8,859 bases of DNA from a bacterium (GTDB lineage: Archaea; Nanoarchaeota; Nanoarchaeia; Woesearchaeales; UBA10216): assembly GCA_024206195.1 (NCBI GenBank), contig JAAGZO010000473.1:1-8859 (forward strand). The letters are read 5' to 3'. The position numbers and the translations under genes were made by a program. Position 1 is the first letter of the stretch, and every line of letters starts with the position of its first letter. Below are positions 1 through 7,811 of this stretch, one piece after another. The notes under the pieces are model-generated. The model saw only the letters and a program-made list of their open reading frames with translations, made no database searches and had not been told where the DNA came from.

Positions 1-703
1 AAGTTTTTTTATTGGCATCTTGCCATTCAATATCCTGCCATGGAATAGCCCACACAATTTCAGCACTGCCATCATTTAATCCACCATTAGCGATTCCAAT
101 GATCTGATCTTTGCTATTTAAAACAGGTGCCCCCGAGTGACCATGTAATAAATGTCCTTCAATACTAATTACATCCACATCCAGAGAAGGACTTTGGCGT
201 TCAGCAAGAACTTTCTTTGAATCAGGGGGCAGTAAACTTTCTAGTTGTCTATATGCTTTATCTCGAATCCGAAGATCTCGTGAAATTATGGATTCTGTAA
301 TACCAAGAGGATAGCCAATAACATACACATTGTCATACGAAAGCTTCGTACTTAATGAAGAGAACCCTTCCGGCAATGTCTTATATGCCATCTCTGGTGA
401 ATAGAGCAATGCTGTATCACGTTTAATGTCAACCTGCTGAATTTTAAGGTTTGTGAAAGTAGAATCGCTATTGCTTAACATAGCTGTAATAATTTTGCAG
501 CCGACTACTCCATGTAAAGCAGTAATAATGCCCTTTAAATCTTTAGCCCAAAATCCAGTCATGACACCAGGTTGAGTCGAGCAGTGGCCTGTGCGTATTT
601 GAAATACATTGCTTTGGGGCAACAATTCAGAGGCCCAAGTAATATTGACTAAACAGAAATATGCAGCAGCATAAGCTGTTAAATTTTTCCAAGAGCATCG
701 CAT
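1..703 (-). CDS. Secreted trypsin-like serine protease, 3' end cut by the window edge
   Basis: I read this frame directly from the minus strand: it is open from the ATG at 703 to the left edge (234 codons) with no stop, so the C-terminus is missing. Residues 1-24 look like a signal peptide (basic start, hydrophobic core, cleavage near TWA/SE), implying a periplasmic or secreted enzyme. The chymotrypsin-fold triad can be placed at His64 (ITALHGV), Asp96 (DIKRDTALLY) and Ser190 (GHSGAP, a variant of the usual GNSGGP); the strand IIGIANGG follows the serine as expected. Cys41 and Cys69 could form a disulfide. The start codon lies inside the upstream membrane-protein gene (25-bp overlap) with no good Shine-Dalgarno, suggesting translational coupling. 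The family (S1-like) is fairly sure; the substrate is unknown, and the missing end could carry another domain. Confidence 0.88.
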   Translation of the reverse strand, partial: MRCSWKNLTAYAAAYFCLVNITWASELLPQSNVFQIRTGHCSTQPGVMTGFWAKDLKGIITALHGVVGCKIITAMLSNSDSTFTNLKIQQVDIKRDTALLYSPEMAYKTLPEGFSSLSTKLSYDNVYVIGYPLGITESIISRDLRIRDKAYRQLESLLPPDSKKVLAERQSPSLDVDVISIEGHLLHGHSGAPVLNSKDQIIGIANGGLNDGSAEIVWAIPWQDIEWQDANKKT

Positions 704-1335
704 TGTGATTCGACCACTTTTCGTAAAAGTGCAGTATCTTCGATAAGTGATGGGAGAGGATTAAATATCGGCTCAGAAGATGCAGCTAGGTTTTTTTTTA
801 GCTTAGAATCCGGAGTGGTACTCAATCGAAGGCATTCTTCATGACTGCCCTCGAAAAGAACTGTCAGTGCAGGTTGGTTCTTAGTGTCATCTGTCTTTTT
901 TATTGATGCCTTCTGCAAAGGATATTCAAGATCAAATAACCGATTGGCGATCTTTTCTTCTTCTATGCCTACAGCTTTCCATCTCTGAATTTCAGCCTGT
1001 ATGTTAGGACGCTCATCAACAACTCCTAGCCAGTTATGAGTTCTTGCAATAATTCCAACAGATGCTCCTCCTATAATACCTATCATTAAAAATGCAAGCG
1101 GTAAGGGATCTGCTCGCCATTTGAAATTGTTCTGTACCTGTTCAGTATGTTCAGTCGTTGTTGATTCTGGTGCTTTGATACCACTAAGAATACTCACAAG
1201 TGCAATGACAACACCAACAATACTAGTAAGTAAAGTTGAAACAACAGGGGAAATTGACAACCCGGTTAACCACCCCACGCCAAAACCTACCGCTAATAGG
1301 CTAATGTATTGTATTGCATACTTAAATATTTTCAT
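679..1335 (-). CDS. Three-helix inner-membrane protein with a periplasmic C-terminal domain, unknown function
   Basis: This 218-residue protein belongs to no family I can name. Hydrophobic segments lie at about residues 7-26, 31-54 and 79-97. The basic N-terminus (MKIFK) and the polar, basic loop between helices 2 and 3 (ending FKWR) favour an N-in topology, which places the last ~120 residues in the periplasm. That tail is soluble-looking, with a charged helical stretch (QRWKAVGIEEEKIANRLFDL) and two cysteines near residues 168 and 212. I chose the ATG at 1335, with a GAG seven bases upstream; an in-frame TTG at 1347 would add four residues. The stop at 679 overlaps the trypsin-like protease start by 25 bp, so the two are probably made together, and this protein may anchor, regulate or be cut by that protease (inference). 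Confidence 0.8.
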   Translation of the reverse strand: MKIFKYAIQYISLLAVGFGVGWLTGLSISPVVSTLLTSIVGVVIALVSILSGIKAPESTTTEHTEQVQNNFKWRADPLPLAFLMIGIIGGASVGIIARTHNWLGVVDERPNIQAEIQRWKAVGIEEEKIANRLFDLEYPLQKASIKKTDDTKNQPALTVLFEGSHEECLRLSTTPDSKLKKNLAASSEPIFNPLPSLIEDTALLRKVVESQCDALGKI

Positions 1336-1409
1336 AAGCAAGCTCAATGGAACAATCCGAATATACCCGAAACCATAAAGGTGGAAATAAAATTTTCTTA
1401 TTTGTGAAT

Positions 1410-1437
1410 GGTGGGTTTCGCTATCGCTCGACCCGCC
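1410..1437. repeat. REP-like imperfect palindrome
   Basis: GGTGGGT (1410-1416) and ACCCGCC (1431-1437) form a seven-base stem (one G-U pair when read on the + strand) around a 14-base loop, TTCGCTATCGCTCG. From memory, similar GGTGGGTTTCGCT...CGACCC palindromes are widespread as intergenic REP-type elements in proteobacteria. It sits between the OmpA-domain lipoprotein stop and the membrane-protein start. No T-run follows on either strand, so it is not a standard intrinsic terminator, although such a hairpin can still protect mRNA 3' ends. Confidence 0.5.
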
Positions 1438-1469
1438 TTACCGACGCTCTAATTTGGTTTTCGGATTCC

Positions 1470-1493
1470 AACTGCTTACAATTAATAGCAGTT
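1470..1493 (-). terminator. Weak hairpin overlapping the stop codon of the OmpA-domain lipoprotein gene
   Basis: On the minus strand AACTGC (starting inside the TAA stop) and GCAGTT are perfect inverted arms around a 12-base AT-rich loop. There is no U-tract after it, so termination is doubtful. Together with the REP-like palindrome 33 bp further on, it makes this 156-bp gap the most likely place for transcript attenuation or processing in the gene run. I see no convincing promoter in the gap. Confidence 0.2.
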
Positions 1494-3762
1494 ATCTAAT
1501 AAGCCTGAATTCTACACGCCTGTTTTCCTTTCTTCCTTCAGGTGTTGTGTTATCCTCAACAGGATATTTTTCACCATAACCAATAATAGCCATTCTTTCC
1601 GAATTGACACCTTGGCTGGTCATATAGTTTAGAACACTTTGTGCCCGGCGTTCAGATAATTTCTGATTGTAGGCATCCGACCCTTTACTATCCGTGCGAC
1701 CTACGATAACCACCCGATAATCAGAACATTCCTTTAAAATCCCTGCAACCTTGCTAAGGATTGGCAAACTTGATTCCTTAAGCTTATCACTGTCATATTC
1801 AAACCCAACTGAAGATTCTCCTAAGCTTAACTCAACAAGCTTTTCTTCTTTTGTTAAGCACTTTTTAAATCCCTCAAGTTTATCATCTTCCGCTTTACCT
1901 CTTCTGACAAGAGCCGCCATCAACCCTTTCGATTTTTGCTCCACTTCATACGCTATTTTTCTTGCATCGTCGTAACCTTCTTTTTCTAATGCTTTTTCTG
2001 CCTGAGATATTAATTTTTCAATCTCATTGAGTCTTTCTGGTGCATGTTCTTTTGCATCCATATTCTTTACATTTTGCAAAGCTTGTTTCGCTTTTTTGAC
2101 TGCCTCATGGGCTTCTATGTCTGTGACAACTTCTCTCAGTTCAACAGGCCGAACTTCCTTTAATCGCCGAATAAGCTGATCAACGAGTGTTTCTTCCAAT
2201 GCTTGCCTGTTTTCCAACAAGCCATCAGCATTTTCACTGCCAATAATACCGGCAGTTTCAGTGTCTATCAGTCTGGTATTAATGGTGATTTTTTCATCAA
2301 CCACGCTGAAAGAGCCGATAACCAAGTGAGTGGCACCTGCCAATTTACCCACTTCAGGAGCGGTCTTATCGTCAATTATGTCACTTTGCCCCAATCTCAA
2401 CTCTTCTTTAGCTTTTTCGAGATTTAGCCTCTCTGTAAATGGAAGAGCGGTTTTATGGATCATAAATGTCGTCAACTCTTCAGGAATAGCATAGGACAGA
2501 TAACCGAAGCCTGGGTTCTTACTGTTATTCTTAAAGTCAACAATGGCAATGGATTTTAATTCCGCATCAATATCTTTAATGCGCTCTAAAACCACTTCAT
2601 TGGTTGGATCATTAGCCAATGCTTCTTCATAATATTTTCTTGCACTGTCTAAGTCACCGACATAACGAGAAAGCTCCCCTTTGCTGAGTCCCTCTATCAC
2701 CTTCATCATCTGTATGCCTTGCTCTTTAATCGATTGTTTTTCAGCATCAGTTACTGTTGTGCCTATAACACCTGCTATTCTAAAAACCAAGGTGCCGACT
2801 AAAGAATCTATATCTGAGAGCTTACCGGTCTCCTGTTCCGCTCGAAGAACCTTGCCTGTGTCAGTTTTCAGTATGCGTGCATTTACAGTGGCTTCTTCAT
2901 CGTATGTTTGATAACTGCCGATAATAATATACTCAGCTCCCACCTGTTTCCCAACTTCGGGTGCTGCATCTTCACCTATTGCTTTTATATGTTTTAAAGA
3001 TGAATCATTTAACAAAGCATTTTCAATTGCCGCCCTTGTTACAGGTTTTATTCCATGTATTTGACTGAAATAACCGGACATGAAGTTAGGGATACCTGCT
3101 CTTAACCAGTCATGCTTAGTCTGGCCGGTGGTATTGTCAAAGTCTGTCACTGCCAGCACAATTTGTTTCTCTGGAGTTGCTTCCAATGTTTGCACATGAC
3201 TTTTAATGCTATTAAGCCAGGATTGAATTTTCAGTGTGTCACTCTCCGCCATTTTATCCATATCAAGCGGTTTAGAGGTATCTTCAGGCGAGACTGAAAT
3301 AAACCAGTTCACCAATCTCGGAGACTTTATGTCCAGATAAATTCTGGTATCATAGTCATTATTCACTTTATTGGCATATTGGCGGGGAGCATCATCAACG
3401 ACGTGGTCAACAGATGAAAACAGATTGCTTTTTATCAGGAAGCTGGAAAAAGATGCATAGTCTTCTTTGCAGGAATCCAGAAGATAGTCAATGTGCTTCT
3501 CTGTTAAGCGCCCTTGTATTGAGAGTCCTTCCTTACATGCCTTTTTTGAGGGCGTAATAATGACAGCCCTTCCTTTTGGTACGGAACCAACTGGCTGCAA
3601 TCCGTTTTCAATTTCCTTCAAACTTATCCGAAGCTCATCAAGAGCACTTTTAGATGAGCCATATGACTTGTTGTTAACAAGATATTGAGTGGTTCCACAG
3701 CCGCTTAACAACAGAGCGATTACAATGGAAAAAACTATTCCTAATCTTTTTAAGTTCATCAT
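1492..3762 (-). CDS. Outer-membrane lipoprotein with two CsgG-like domains and a C-terminal OmpA peptidoglycan-binding domain
   Basis: This 756-residue protein opens with a lipoprotein signal (LLLSGC, Cys22). It has an undefined domain (~70-195), a CsgG/TolB-N-like domain (~200-315), a TPR-like unit (GDLDSARKYYEEALANDPTN, ~370-389), a second CsgG-like domain (~404-515), a charged helical, probably coiled-coil region (~540-640) and an OmpA-like domain (~642-756). The two CsgG-like domains share the pattern APEVGK..GA....IGS....DE....N.R...T.T, so they arose by duplication. In the OmpA domain, Asp691 and Arg706 lie 15 apart, as in the diaminopimelate-binding pair of Acinetobacter OmpA. The protein should be lipid-anchored and grip peptidoglycan. 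The ATG at 3762 (or the adjacent one at 3759) follows AGGGA; a TTG at 3792 also exists but lies inside the upstream gene. It is 13 bp behind the subtilase gene, so the two are probably co-transcribed. Confidence 0.9.
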   Translation of the reverse strand: MMNLKRLGIVFSIVIALLLSGCGTTQYLVNNKSYGSSKSALDELRISLKEIENGLQPVGSVPKGRAVIITPSKKACKEGLSIQGRLTEKHIDYLLDSCKEDYASFSSFLIKSNLFSSVDHVVDDAPRQYANKVNNDYDTRIYLDIKSPRLVNWFISVSPEDTSKPLDMDKMAESDTLKIQSWLNSIKSHVQTLEATPEKQIVLAVTDFDNTTGQTKHDWLRAGIPNFMSGYFSQIHGIKPVTRAAIENALLNDSSLKHIKAIGEDAAPEVGKQVGAEYIIIGSYQTYDEEATVNARILKTDTGKVLRAEQETGKLSDIDSLVGTLVFRIAGVIGTTVTDAEKQSIKEQGIQMMKVIEGLSKGELSRYVGDLDSARKYYEEALANDPTNEVVLERIKDIDAELKSIAIVDFKNNSKNPGFGYLSYAIPEELTTFMIHKTALPFTERLNLEKAKEELRLGQSDIIDDKTAPEVGKLAGATHLVIGSFSVVDEKITINTRLIDTETAGIIGSENADGLLENRQALEETLVDQLIRRLKEVRPVELREVVTDIEAHEAVKKAKQALQNVKNMDAKEHAPERLNEIEKLISQAEKALEKEGYDDARKIAYEVEQKSKGLMAALVRRGKAEDDKLEGFKKCLTKEEKLVELSLGESSVGFEYDSDKLKESSLPILSKVAGILKECSDYRVVIVGRTDSKGSDAYNQKLSERRAQSVLNYMTSQGVNSERMAIIGYGEKYPVEDNTTPEGRKENRRVEFRLIR

Positions 3763-3775
3763 TACGTTCCCTATT

Positions 3776-6343
3776 TTACAGCGCAGGTACAACGACAGGA
3801 ATTTTGACCCGCTTTAACACTGCCGAGCCATCTCCTCTAACCCATAAATAAATATCATACTGTAATTCATCCATAGATCTGAATTTTTGCCCCAAAAGAC
3901 TAACCGTGAATCGTCTTTCTGATCCAGGTAAAACATCAGCATACGACATTGGAGTGATATTAGTTATCCATTCTGAGCCTGATATTTTTTCGATAGTAAT
4001 ATCAATTTGTTCAAGCGCAACATCCAAACCCTCAAAAATAGCTTGTGCGATTTCAGCACTATTTGAAGATAGAAAATACTTAGAGCCATTTGTATTATCC
4101 GTAATACTACGAATATCTGTCGAAGCTTTAGAATTATTACCGCTTTGCAGGCCTATGACGCGAATATTTGCATTCTTTAATGCTGCAATAGTCTCCGTTT
4201 TTCCTGCTCCAGGATAAGAAGTTTCCGAATCTGAGTTATGAAAGTACGCATCTGTCGCAAAAAGTACAACTCGTAATGCACTTGTACGCCAACCAATACT
4301 TTTAGGCTCTAAATCTCCTGTGTCCGTAAAACCACCATTTCCATTAATATCACGCCCTATGCCTGTAGCAATTTGATACAGTGCTTCTAGTTGTGACTCA
4401 GGTGAATCTTCTCCATTATGTAATGGCTGATCTAATTTATTAATAGCAGAGGTGACTGCCGTTATATCAGATGTTATTTTTTGATGGAGAAAATAAGCTT
4501 TGTCACCATCTGAAAAGCTACCATAATATGCGTCGTCCTCACTATCTGTAACGTTACTATAATTGGGGTTGGATAAAGGAAAGTCAGAGAAAGAAGCAAC
4601 ACCAAATTGTACATCTTCAACTACTTCCGCTAAGTCTGAGATGATATTTTTCGCTTTATTTTGGAGTGTATTTATATCATCTTCATAGCTGCCGCTAACA
4701 TCTATTAAAAAAACAACATCAAGAGACTTCACTGCTTTTTCTGGTATTGTAATAGAGAAGTTGACATCACGAGTCTCGTTTTTACTTAAGCTAACAGTGC
4801 TTAAGCTCTCAAATTCAACACCTACGGTTGATTTAGCACTGTTAGCTGCATTTCCCGCATTCAATAAAATATTAGGTGCAGTTGCATCAGATGCGAATCG
4901 TACTGCTGTGTCTCTCAAAATATATCTGATTTCAGGTGCAGAGAGTGTGCCGCTGATTCCCTTAATAAGTGCAGCAACACCTGTTGTTAAAGGTGTTGAA
5001 AATGATGTGCCACTATTAATATTTTCATTTGACCACCATGGAATATCGCCTACGCCATAACCAATGTCTTTACCCGGAGCGGCTATGTTAACAACTGCTC
5101 CCATCCCGCTAAATGAAGCATCTGTTTTTGTCTCATCAGTTGCAGCAACAATAACCGCATGTGTAAGCCATGGGTCTGCTTCTAGATCTGTTTCTGTTAG
5201 CAAAAGCCGGTCATCTTGTTTCTCGCAATTGTTTCCAGCGGGAAATAATAACAATCTATCTTCGCGCTTTGCATACGCAACCGCACTGCTCCAAGTTTTT
5301 CTAAGAGCCTGCCTTGCCTTTAGCCGTTGCTCTTGAGAATCTGAACAGGTAGAACTGTCTCCCCACGAAACATTAATGACATCCGCTCCTTTGTTTATGG
5401 CGGTAATAATACCGTCAAACACATCGCTTGTGAATGCTTTAATTCCAGAAGAACAATCAAGAATTAAACATTGCTCCTTATAGACATCGATATGAATAAC
5501 CCTACTGTTACGACTGACTCCGGTAGCATTTGAGTTACCGGCAGCAAATGCCGTTGCCCACAAGCCATGTTCTGTCTCACTGGAAGAGTCATCATCCAAC
5601 ATCGGTTCACCATATTTGTTGTAGCGACTCAGTCTGCCTGCCTCTAAAACTGTCTGTCCGGCACCAATTCCGGTATCCACGATGCCAATGGTAACATTGA
5701 ATAGACCAGACAATTCATCTTCAATATCCTGTGCCTGTCCTAAATCAATGTGACCAATCCAATAATCCCCAAGAAAGCTTGGGATGGTTGCCTGTGCAGT
5801 ATATGTCACTGGTTCCCTGGAATAGGGAAGTGAGCGCATGAGTTGGAAGTCTGAAATATAGTCGGCATATCCAACCGCATTATCGTTAGAGCTGTTAAGT
5901 ACAACTACTTGGTTCAAACCGGCACTGTCAACACCTGTCAGAATTTCAATTTCAGATATAAGCGATAACTCGGATACGGTTGAGTCAAACTGAACCTGTA
6001 ACAGTCTTAGGGCTTCATTAAATGCCTGCGCTATCGCGCCGGATTCACTAAGATAGAGAACAACAGCATCATATTCTGCTTGAGTCACATCTTCTTTTAA
6101 ATAAATGAGAATTTGATCTTTTGCAGCCTGTACTTCTCTGCCATTATTTAGCACAAAGACTTCTGTTTCTGCCACTTCTATAAGAGTTGGGGGAGGTGGA
6201 GGGGGAACAGTAGTATCAGTGACAGTTTGGCATCCACCAAATACGGAAATACCATCACAAAGTTCTTCACTACCACCTCCGCATCCGCTTAATATGGAAA
6301 GAGGGATAGCACAGATAGCAGCTAAAAGGGCTGTGTTTTTCAT
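3776..6343 (-). CDS. Lipoprotein fusing a subtilisin-like (S8) protease to an integrin-beta-like VWA domain
   Basis: This 855-residue protein starts with a lipoprotein signal (LSGC, Cys21), followed by a hexaproline linker (47-52) and a possible inhibitor-like prodomain (~60-165). The S8 catalytic domain spans ~190-500: Asp223 (IGIVDTGIG), His259 (TEHGLWATAFAAG), oxyanion Asn371 (FPAGNN) and Ser447 (SGTSFSTP) are all present, so it should be active. A VWA domain follows (~541-775) with MIDAS motif DVSGS (548-552), then Asp555-Asp556, DSPE (646-649) and FATDA (Asp698); these match integrin beta I-domains more closely than ordinary VWA domains. Beta-rich flanks (~505-540, ~776-855) resemble an Ig-like or hybrid-type domain into which the VWA is inserted (inference). 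AAGG lies seven bases before the ATG. Likely role: a surface or periplasmic protease whose VWA binds a protein ligand through a divalent metal. The substrate is unknown. Confidence 0.93.
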   Translation of the reverse strand: MKNTALLAAICAIPLSILSGCGGGSEELCDGISVFGGCQTVTDTTVPPPPPPTLIEVAETEVFVLNNGREVQAAKDQILIYLKEDVTQAEYDAVVLYLSESGAIAQAFNEALRLLQVQFDSTVSELSLISEIEILTGVDSAGLNQVVVLNSSNDNAVGYADYISDFQLMRSLPYSREPVTYTAQATIPSFLGDYWIGHIDLGQAQDIEDELSGLFNVTIGIVDTGIGAGQTVLEAGRLSRYNKYGEPMLDDDSSSETEHGLWATAFAAGNSNATGVSRNSRVIHIDVYKEQCLILDCSSGIKAFTSDVFDGIITAINKGADVINVSWGDSSTCSDSQEQRLKARQALRKTWSSAVAYAKREDRLLLFPAGNNCEKQDDRLLLTETDLEADPWLTHAVIVAATDETKTDASFSGMGAVVNIAAPGKDIGYGVGDIPWWSNENINSGTSFSTPLTTGVAALIKGISGTLSAPEIRYILRDTAVRFASDATAPNILLNAGNAANSAKSTVGVEFESLSTVSLSKNETRDVNFSITIPEKAVKSLDVVFLIDVSGSYEDDINTLQNKAKNIISDLAEVVEDVQFGVASFSDFPLSNPNYSNVTDSEDDAYYGSFSDGDKAYFLHQKITSDITAVTSAINKLDQPLHNGEDSPESQLEALYQIATGIGRDINGNGGFTDTGDLEPKSIGWRTSALRVVLFATDAYFHNSDSETSYPGAGKTETIAALKNANIRVIGLQSGNNSKASTDIRSITDNTNGSKYFLSSNSAEIAQAIFEGLDVALEQIDITIEKISGSEWITNITPMSYADVLPGSERRFTVSLLGQKFRSMDELQYDIYLWVRGDGSAVLKRVKIPVVVPAL

Positions 6344-6441
6344 TTAATTACCTTCTGTAGTATGACGTTATGCTCATCTAAAACATCAGATTCCATGTGT
6401 TCCAATGCAGGCTGTTGAATTATCTTACTCACACTCACCAT
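6340..6441 (-). CDS. Possible small ORF (33 residues) translationally coupled to the subtilase gene
   Basis: The gap between the CsgG-like lipoprotein and the subtilase-VWA gene is almost filled by an ATG-started minus-strand ORF of 33 codons plus stop. It begins MVSVSKIIQQ and ends ILQKVIK; the middle is acidic (LEHMESDVLDEH) and probably helical, with no signal peptide or membrane segment. Its TGA overlaps the subtilase ATG as ATGA, and a GTGGA lies five bases before its own ATG. The exact fit into the gap and the coupling arrangement favour a real leader or small protein; the short length means chance cannot be excluded. I recognise no family. Confidence 0.4.
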   Translation of the reverse strand: MVSVSKIIQQPALEHMESDVLDEHNVILQKVIK

Positions 6442-6452
6442 AGAGTTCCACT

Positions 6453-7811
6453 TTATTTAAGACAATTTTTGAAGTTATCTGCAAGTTTATTGACAAGAGC
6501 GGTTAACTCACTTTCAGACCCGGAGACAGTACCGGCACATTTATTTTCTCCAGTCTCTAAATCAACTATACGGGCATTTATTAGAATTTTATTCTTCTCT
6601 TTCTGGAATGAACCAACAACAATATCTTCAGAGGCCCAGAGCCGTCCTCTTTCCACTGTTGTACAAAAGTCAAAGAAGGGGTCGGAAGTTCGCACCCACT
6701 CCTCATAGATTCTTTCAATCTGACTTTTCTCGACAACTACATATCCATCTATTTTAATTAATCCTGTAATAAGGATTTCTGAAATATTGCCAATTATATA
6801 ATCTAAATTTTTATTTCCAGTTTTACTTTGGAAAGTATCGATGACTATTCTATTCTTAGGTATTTTTTTTTTTTTTTTTTTAGGCGGGCAATCCCCATAT
6901 GGCTTACCAAATCCAAAAGTCTCATTTATTTTCAATGAAAGCTTTGTGATAATGTAATCTATATGGGTGGTAGTAATATTAAATGCCTTAATACGCTGTA
7001 CAGTTTCTTTTCTAACGTCAGTAAATTTCAAAGTAATTTCTGTGATTTTGGTATTACCCGTTATTGTACCCGATACAAGATACTTAAGAGTCGGATATTT
7101 TTTATGAGCTTCAGCATTATTTAATTTCTGTCCTGAAGGAGTTTCTATTATTTCAAATAACTTTGATTTACTAAGAGCATTAGCCATTAATTCAGTTGCT
7201 CTTTCCTCAACACCCAGCATGGTGCTATCACCATGCTTATGTTGGATTCCTTGGAAAATAATTACCGGTTTGTTGATATAGTCATCCATTAAACTATTTG
7301 CCAGTCCCGTCAGTTTTAACTCACGACTGGAGTTACTCTCCGTGCGTGAAAGCCTAATACTTTTAGATGCTATCTTTACTCCATTAAAGGACTGAAGAAG
7401 TACTGATAATTTTACCTTATCAGTTTCATCATAAACTTTTCCAAAAATAACGCCATTCGCCCCAATAGATTCAAATTCTCTTTTGCCGCCATAAGAAATA
7501 CTTTTCATTGACGCAATCGCTTTTTCATTACTTATGTGTTCAAACAGTTTGCTATACTCACGCCGTTCTAAAACATCACAACATTGCGTGTTAATAAGTG
7601 CTGCTTCAAACTCATTGGTAAGAGTTTCCATTAATTTGTTATCTTTTTCATTGTGAGATACAAAGTCCCACACATAAACACGCCAATGTGTTTTTGCCGA
7701 TTGCGGTTCAGCAAAAACACGGGCGCAGCCTGTAAGAAAAACAATACACAAAAAACTTATAATTAGATTTTGGCGCTTATAAATACACATCAGATTGAAT
7801 GTTCCATACAT
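6453..7811 (-). CDS. Lipoprotein with three CsgG/TolB-N-like segments and an internal poly-lysine tract
   Basis: This 452-residue protein carries a lipoprotein signal (FLTGC, Cys29). Three segments look like CsgG/TolB-N-type alpha/beta domains: ~42-152 (WRVYVWDF...GANGVIFGKV), ~182-275 (KPVIIFQGI...YLVSGTI) and ~321-430 (RIVIDTF...DIVVGSF...INARIVDLETG). The last matches the repeats in the OmpA-domain lipoprotein best. Residues 311-316 are six lysines from a 19-A run between the second and third segments, a point where slippage would truncate the protein. The start overlaps the preceding stop as TAATG; no clear Shine-Dalgarno is seen, so re-initiation is likely. An internal ATG at 7790 would also leave an intact signal. 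CsgG-family proteins form outer-membrane channels or bind periplasmic partners; which applies here is unknown. Confidence 0.85.
   Translation of the reverse strand: MYGTFNLMCIYKRQNLIISFLCIVFLTGCARVFAEPQSAKTHWRVYVWDFVSHNEKDNKLMETLTNEFEAALINTQCCDVLERREYSKLFEHISNEKAIASMKSISYGGKREFESIGANGVIFGKVYDETDKVKLSVLLQSFNGVKIASKSIRLSRTESNSSRELKLTGLANSLMDDYINKPVIIFQGIQHKHGDSTMLGVEERATELMANALSKSKLFEIIETPSGQKLNNAEAHKKYPTLKYLVSGTITGNTKITEITLKFTDVRKETVQRIKAFNITTTHIDYIITKLSLKINETFGFGKPYGDCPPKKKKKKIPKNRIVIDTFQSKTGNKNLDYIIGNISEILITGLIKIDGYVVVEKSQIERIYEEWVRTSDPFFDFCTTVERGRLWASEDIVVGSFQKEKNKILINARIVDLETGENKCAGTVSGSESELTALVNKLADNFKNCLK
6863..6881 (-). repeat. 19-base homopolymer (poly-A in the coding strand), potential slippage site
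   Basis: Nineteen consecutive T on the + strand read as six AAA codons plus the first base of ATA. One base fewer gives a TAG stop at codon 322; one more gives TAA at codon 319. Either change removes the third CsgG-like segment. Tracts this long are hypermutable during replication and can also cause polymerase slippage during transcription or sequencing. Confidence 0.95.

Noticed and set aside
3906..4217. + strand ORF of 103 codons inside the subtilase-VWA gene
   Set aside because: It is antisense to a well-supported VWA domain and has no recognisable features. The same applies to the + strand ORFs at 1121-1378, 1751-1975, 4761-5060, 5064-5336 and 6397-6708.
1492..7811. Curli (csg) secretion operon
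   Set aside because: CsgG-like domains are present, but they sit in multidomain lipoproteins with OmpA or poly-Lys additions, and no curlin, CsgE or CsgF is seen.
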